From assembly GCF_042847215.1 (NCBI RefSeq), contig NZ_AP031500.1, positions 3,968,001-4,032,000 on the forward strand: a stretch of 64,000 nt of DNA, written 5' to 3'. The notes under the pieces were generated by a model. That model worked only from the letters and a program-made list of their open reading frames with translations. It did no database searches and was not told where the DNA came from. Positions 61,097 to 64,000 of this stretch are shown in pieces. The translations under genes were made by a program, and so were the position numbers. Origin of the DNA: Gilvimarinus japonicus. Lineage in GTDB: Bacteria > Pseudomonadota > Gammaproteobacteria > Pseudomonadales > Cellvibrionaceae. Within the stretch, counting starts at the first letter, position 1, and the number at the start of each line of letters is the position of its first letter.

Positions 61097-62182
61097 ATGT
61101 TTAATCAACGGTGTTTTCGACGCATGGCATTTGCCGCTGCCCTCATTGTGTCTGGTTATTCTCAGGTTCACGCCCAGACCACCCCAGAAGCACCGGAGCG
61201 CTCGCCAAAGACAGAGTCCCCTTGGCTGCTCGTACCCAAAGTCAGTAGCAACCCCAAAATTGGCAGTTCGGTCGGTTTTCTTGGGGGTTATTTGTTTAAG
61301 CTCGACCCGACATCTACATCGTCTATGGTGGGGGCATCCGGCAGCTACAGTGACACTGACTCAGTCACGGCCAACTTGTTTTTGCGAAGCTTCTGGGACA
61401 GTGACCGCAAGCGCGTGATTGCCGCGGTATCAAACGGGAAGATTCGCAATGATTACGAAGACTACCTTGGCTCAGGCCAACAAGTAGCCACGACTGACAA
61501 TATGAAGCTGGCCTTTGCCCGCTACCTACAAAACATTCACAGTCACTGGTTTCTCGGGGCGCAAGCGATTTACACCAACTATTTCATAGATACTGACAAT
61601 GTTATGGCCGGTGACATCTTATCGCTGTTGGGCCTGTCGGGTTATACCTCCGGCGCCCTGGGGTTAGTCACCACCTTTGATAGCCGCGACAACCAAAACT
61701 CACCCAGCTCGGGCATCTCCTTTAACGCCAATAATTTTGCCTACCGAGAGAGCCTCGGCGGGGAGGAAGATTTTGACGTCTACCGAGTCACTTTTCAGCA
61801 ATATTTAAGCGTCCATAAAAAAGGCTTGCTAGCCTATCGCGCTCAAGGGCGCTGGACCGATGACGCTCCCGCAAGCGCCTACTCCAGCATCGGACTGCGC
61901 GGGTATACCCGCGGTCAATACTTAGCTCCCAATTCAATATTGCTTGAGGGCGAGTACCGCTGGCATCTAAAAGGGCGCTTTGGTATTAACGTGTTTGCCG
62001 GTGTTACCTGTTTATACGGGGATAAAAAAAGCTGTGACGACAGTGAAAATATTTATACCAGCGCCGGCATCGGTGGGCAGTATCTTATTAAGCCCGCCGA
62101 GAAAATGGTGATTTCATTTGATATCGCCAAAGGGGAAGGAGATAACCACGGTTTATATTTGCGCTTTGGCCACTCGTTTTAA
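61097..62182 (+). CDS. BamA/TamA-type outer-membrane beta-barrel protein without POTRA domains
   Basis: 361 residues. The signal peptide ends VHA (about residue 24). A 16-strand-type barrel follows, ending LYLRFGHSF with a C-terminal aromatic residue as BAM substrates require. GLRGYTRGQY matches the conserved loop-6 (V/I)RGF/Y motif of the Omp85 surface-antigen domain. There is no POTRA domain. CAGGA precedes the ATG. It diverges from the GAF-HlyD gene and could supply the outer-membrane step for that system. Confidence 0.85.
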   Translation: MFNQRCFRRMAFAAALIVSGYSQVHAQTTPEAPERSPKTESPWLLVPKVSSNPKIGSSVGFLGGYLFKLDPTSTSSMVGASGSYSDTDSVTANLFLRSFWDSDRKRVIAAVSNGKIRNDYEDYLGSGQQVATTDNMKLAFARYLQNIHSHWFLGAQAIYTNYFIDTDNVMAGDILSLLGLSGYTSGALGLVTTFDSRDNQNSPSSGISFNANNFAYRESLGGEEDFDVYRVTFQQYLSVHKKGLLAYRAQGRWTDDAPASAYSSIGLRGYTRGQYLAPNSILLEGEYRWHLKGRFGINVFAGVTCLYGDKKSCDDSENIYTSAGIGGQYLIKPAEKMVISFDIAKGEGDNHGLYLRFGHSF

Positions 62183-62216
62183 TCGCAAGTGGCCACCCGA
62201 TATATCTTGTGGTGCC

Positions 62217-62972
62217 CTAAAGCTGCATTTGAATCTGTTGCCGACCATTGTCTAGCGGTGTGGCTACCATTGGCAACCATTGGCTGGCCTGCACATCGCG
62301 GCTAAAGGAGTCCGTCATAGTAAAGTCAACGTCAATGTTGACGCCACCGGTTAACGGCATAGTGACATTGCCTTTTAAGTCAATCGGCCCTTCCAGAGAA
62401 AACACATCGGCCAAAATGGCGCCATCTTCCGTGGCCGATAATTCCGCCGCAAACGCCCCCAAGTTAAGCCAGCGTTGACCATTGTTAAGCCGGGCCGCAC
62501 TCCAACTTACATTGCCGGTTAGTGCCAGCAGCTGCTGTTGTTTTAATTCAAGCTGTTGAATATGCGCCGAGAGTTGGCCAGATATCTCTACCTTCTCGGG
62601 TAAATCCTTCACCAGTGATGCTGGTACACTGATGTCGGCATCGCGCAGGGTTAGTTTATTGTTCAAGTTTGCGCACGCCGTACCCGATACCTGCTGACGC
62701 TCAAGGTTTGTGCGAATATCGGCGCAGGGGCTCAAGCTTAATAAACTCAGCGGATGCAAATCCCAGCTAAGCTCACCGAGAGAATAATCGCGGCCATCAA
62801 TTTTAACCGATGCCATACTGGCACGACCGTGCCACACAGTGCCGGATATACCGGTAAGCGCGAGCGCGCCATTGCGGGTCATCATATAGCCACCCCAACT
62901 GGCTGGAACCTGAACGATCACAAATGCAAGCCAGAGAATAACCGCCAGTAAAATCCAATAAATCTTCGACAT
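62217..62972 (-). CDS. gspN: Type II secretion system protein N-like
   Basis: 251 residues from the ATG at 62972 (a GTG at 62984 overlaps the preceding stop as GTGA and is an alternative). An N-terminal helix (about 5-25) anchors a periplasmic beta domain with NGALALTGISGTVWHGRA and LGELSWDLHPLSLLSL, the GspN pattern. GspN is an accessory component of the T2SS. It is normally the last gene of a gsp cluster, but here it follows a sialidase-like gene, with no other gsp gene in view. Confidence 0.85.
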   Translation of the reverse strand: MSKIYWILLAVILWLAFVIVQVPASWGGYMMTRNGALALTGISGTVWHGRASMASVKIDGRDYSLGELSWDLHPLSLLSLSPCADIRTNLERQQVSGTACANLNNKLTLRDADISVPASLVKDLPEKVEISGQLSAHIQQLELKQQQLLALTGNVSWSAARLNNGQRWLNLGAFAAELSATEDGAILADVFSLEGPIDLKGNVTMPLTGGVNIDVDFTMTDSFSRDVQASQWLPMVATPLDNGRQQIQMQL

Positions 62973-62980
62973 GATTACAG

Positions 62981-64000
62981 TCACTTATACACTAATGATG
63001 AAACGGGGATTCTGGTGATCTCTATGTCTTCTTTGCTCGTGGCATAACTGACATAAACATAATCGCCGTTTACAAATGATTTGGGGTAACTAAAGCCCGA
63101 GCGTTTATAGCGTCCGGCATATTTTTGTGGCGGTAAATCGCTGCCGCCCGAGCGCAATGCATAAGCACGATCAAAATGCTCACCATCGGCACTGGTGGTA
63201 ATCACTAACGGCGCGCGAACTTTTTTACCGCTCGGATTATTGACAATAAAGGCGCTGCCATCGGGCAAATTGCCAGCACTTTGCTTTGCCCGCGAATCGG
63301 GCAGAGAGGTTATTACCGGTGTCGACCAATGTGCACCGCGATCGTGACTCTCCGACGCCAATACTTTAAAACTACTGGCCTGATCGCGAAAGGTCATCAC
63401 CAATGTGCCATCTTGACGCTGAAACCAGCTGGGCTCTAGCTCGCGACTGATATCGGGCTTGTACTCTAAGTTTTTCATTACTCCGGCTTGCCAACCAGTC
63501 ACACCACTGGGGTCGTCCGTGTAATAGGGCTTTGCTACCAAACCGGGCTGTACGTGAACGGCCGTCAATAGGCGACCATCCGCTAAAGCGCGAACGTCCT
63601 GCTCGATCACACCGGCCAACGGTTTGCCGTTAGTGTCGGTTACCGGCTGCGGCTTGCTCCAATGAACACCGTCGCGTGTCGTGACGTATTCTACCCAGCC
63701 ACCGCGTGGCTCTATATCGTTCGGCCAAACATTAAGGTAAGCCACAAGAGTATCGCCATTAACCCACCAACCACCGTTGGTGATTACGGTATTATCGCGC
63801 GCTGGCGCCAAGGTCTTAGCATCGCTCCAGTGTTCGGCCTGCTCACTAATGGCATAGCGTACTTCAGTGTCGGCGGCATCTTCATCCCGCGCAGAACTTT
63901 GCCACTGCGTAAAAAAACGGCCTTTAAATTTTGTGATTACCGCGCCGTGATTGTATTGCCTATTGTTGGGCAGTGCTTGATAGACACGAAAAGTTTCCGC
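62981..64000 (-). CDS. Sialidase-like (BNR/beta-propeller) protein, 5' end cut by window edge
   Basis: At least 340 residues, open to the window edge, so the true start lies to the right. The visible part is a six-bladed sialidase-type propeller: Asp-box-like SHDRGAHWSTP, TRDGVHWSKP, ITTSADGEHFDR and the early FRVYQALPNNRQYNHGAV. Catalytic residues cannot be assigned without the N-terminus. The coding frame ends at 62981, overlapping or nine bases from gspN. An exo-alpha-sialidase or another glycoside-acting propeller is likely. Confidence 0.8.
   Translation of the reverse strand, partial: AETFRVYQALPNNRQYNHGAVITKFKGRFFTQWQSSARDEDAADTEVRYAISEQAEHWSDAKTLAPARDNTVITNGGWWVNGDTLVAYLNVWPNDIEPRGGWVEYVTTRDGVHWSKPQPVTDTNGKPLAGVIEQDVRALADGRLLTAVHVQPGLVAKPYYTDDPSGVTGWQAGVMKNLEYKPDISRELEPSWFQRQDGTLVMTFRDQASSFKVLASESHDRGAHWSTPVITSLPDSRAKQSAGNLPDGSAFIVNNPSGKKVRAPLVITTSADGEHFDRAYALRSGGSDLPPQKYAGRYKRSGFSYPKSFVNGDYVYVSYATSKEDIEITRIPVSSLVYK

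Overview
The window is a chromosomal segment of a Gram-negative gammaproteobacterium. The evidence is MutM, Tex, a NirBD nitrite reductase, an LpxR-type lipid A deacylase, GspN, OmpA-type and BamA-type outer-membrane proteins, and many lipoproteins and signal peptides. The mix of giant cadherin-like surface proteins, a ThuA/sugar-dehydrogenase/cytochrome fusion and a sialidase-like enzyme fits marine or plant-polymer-degrading Cellvibrionales-like bacteria; that placement is inference only. No tRNA, rRNA, CRISPR array, insertion sequence or phage gene was recognised.

Left part (1-12.5 kb). The 3' end of nirB and complete nirD end at a strong terminator. A two-TM protein and a DUF4892-OmpA protein follow on the minus strand. 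From 4.6 to 7.86 kb lies a decayed Tad/Flp-pilus-like locus: a pilin-like gene, a TadG-like gene and a TadE-like gene are broken by stops and frameshifts, while two small secreted-protein genes between them remain open. Next come a HAD phosphatase, a PfpI/DJ-1 protein, a tiny YqaE/Pmp3 gene, two unknown genes, a DUF2059 protein and mutM.

Middle part (12.7-32.4 kb). It holds an orphan hydantoinase A-type gene, an alpha/beta hydrolase, a SIMPL protein and a short MgtC-like protein. A six-gene minus-strand run ends with lpxR and a glycosyltransferase. Then come tex, an overlapping solute-binding-protein/chemoreceptor pair, a phospholipase A2-like secreted protein coupled to a VOC protein, a fused SpmA/SpmB-type membrane protein, a ThuA-glucose/sorbosone-dehydrogenase-cytochrome c lipoprotein, a YqaA-type membrane protein and a small conserved protein.

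Envelope-motor operon (32.6-42.0 kb, minus strand). Five exported proteins, several with TPR-like repeats and two of them lipoproteins, precede an ExbB/TolQ/MotA channel protein, two ExbD/TolR proteins and a TonB/AgmX-like transducer with a Pro-Glu spacer. The layout resembles the Agl-Glt/Tol-Exb class of proton-driven envelope machines. One of the two ExbD proteins has Asn where the proton-carrying Asp is expected. An apbE gene follows.

Giant surface-protein region (43.2-62.2 kb). A GGDEF/EAL protein and a GGDEF protein lie downstream of a 2815-residue protein with an LEPR-XLL N-terminus, a DUF4347 domain, 18 He_PIG/cadherin-like repeats and a C-terminal membrane segment. Upstream in the same direction are three HlyD-type genes: a GAF-HlyD fusion, a PqqD-like/M50-protease/HlyD fusion and a small adaptor. 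A BamA-type beta-barrel gene diverges from them. With no ABC ATPase and no TolC in view, this is the best candidate in the window for an undescribed export or processing system. The right edge has gspN and the 3' part of a sialidase-like gene.
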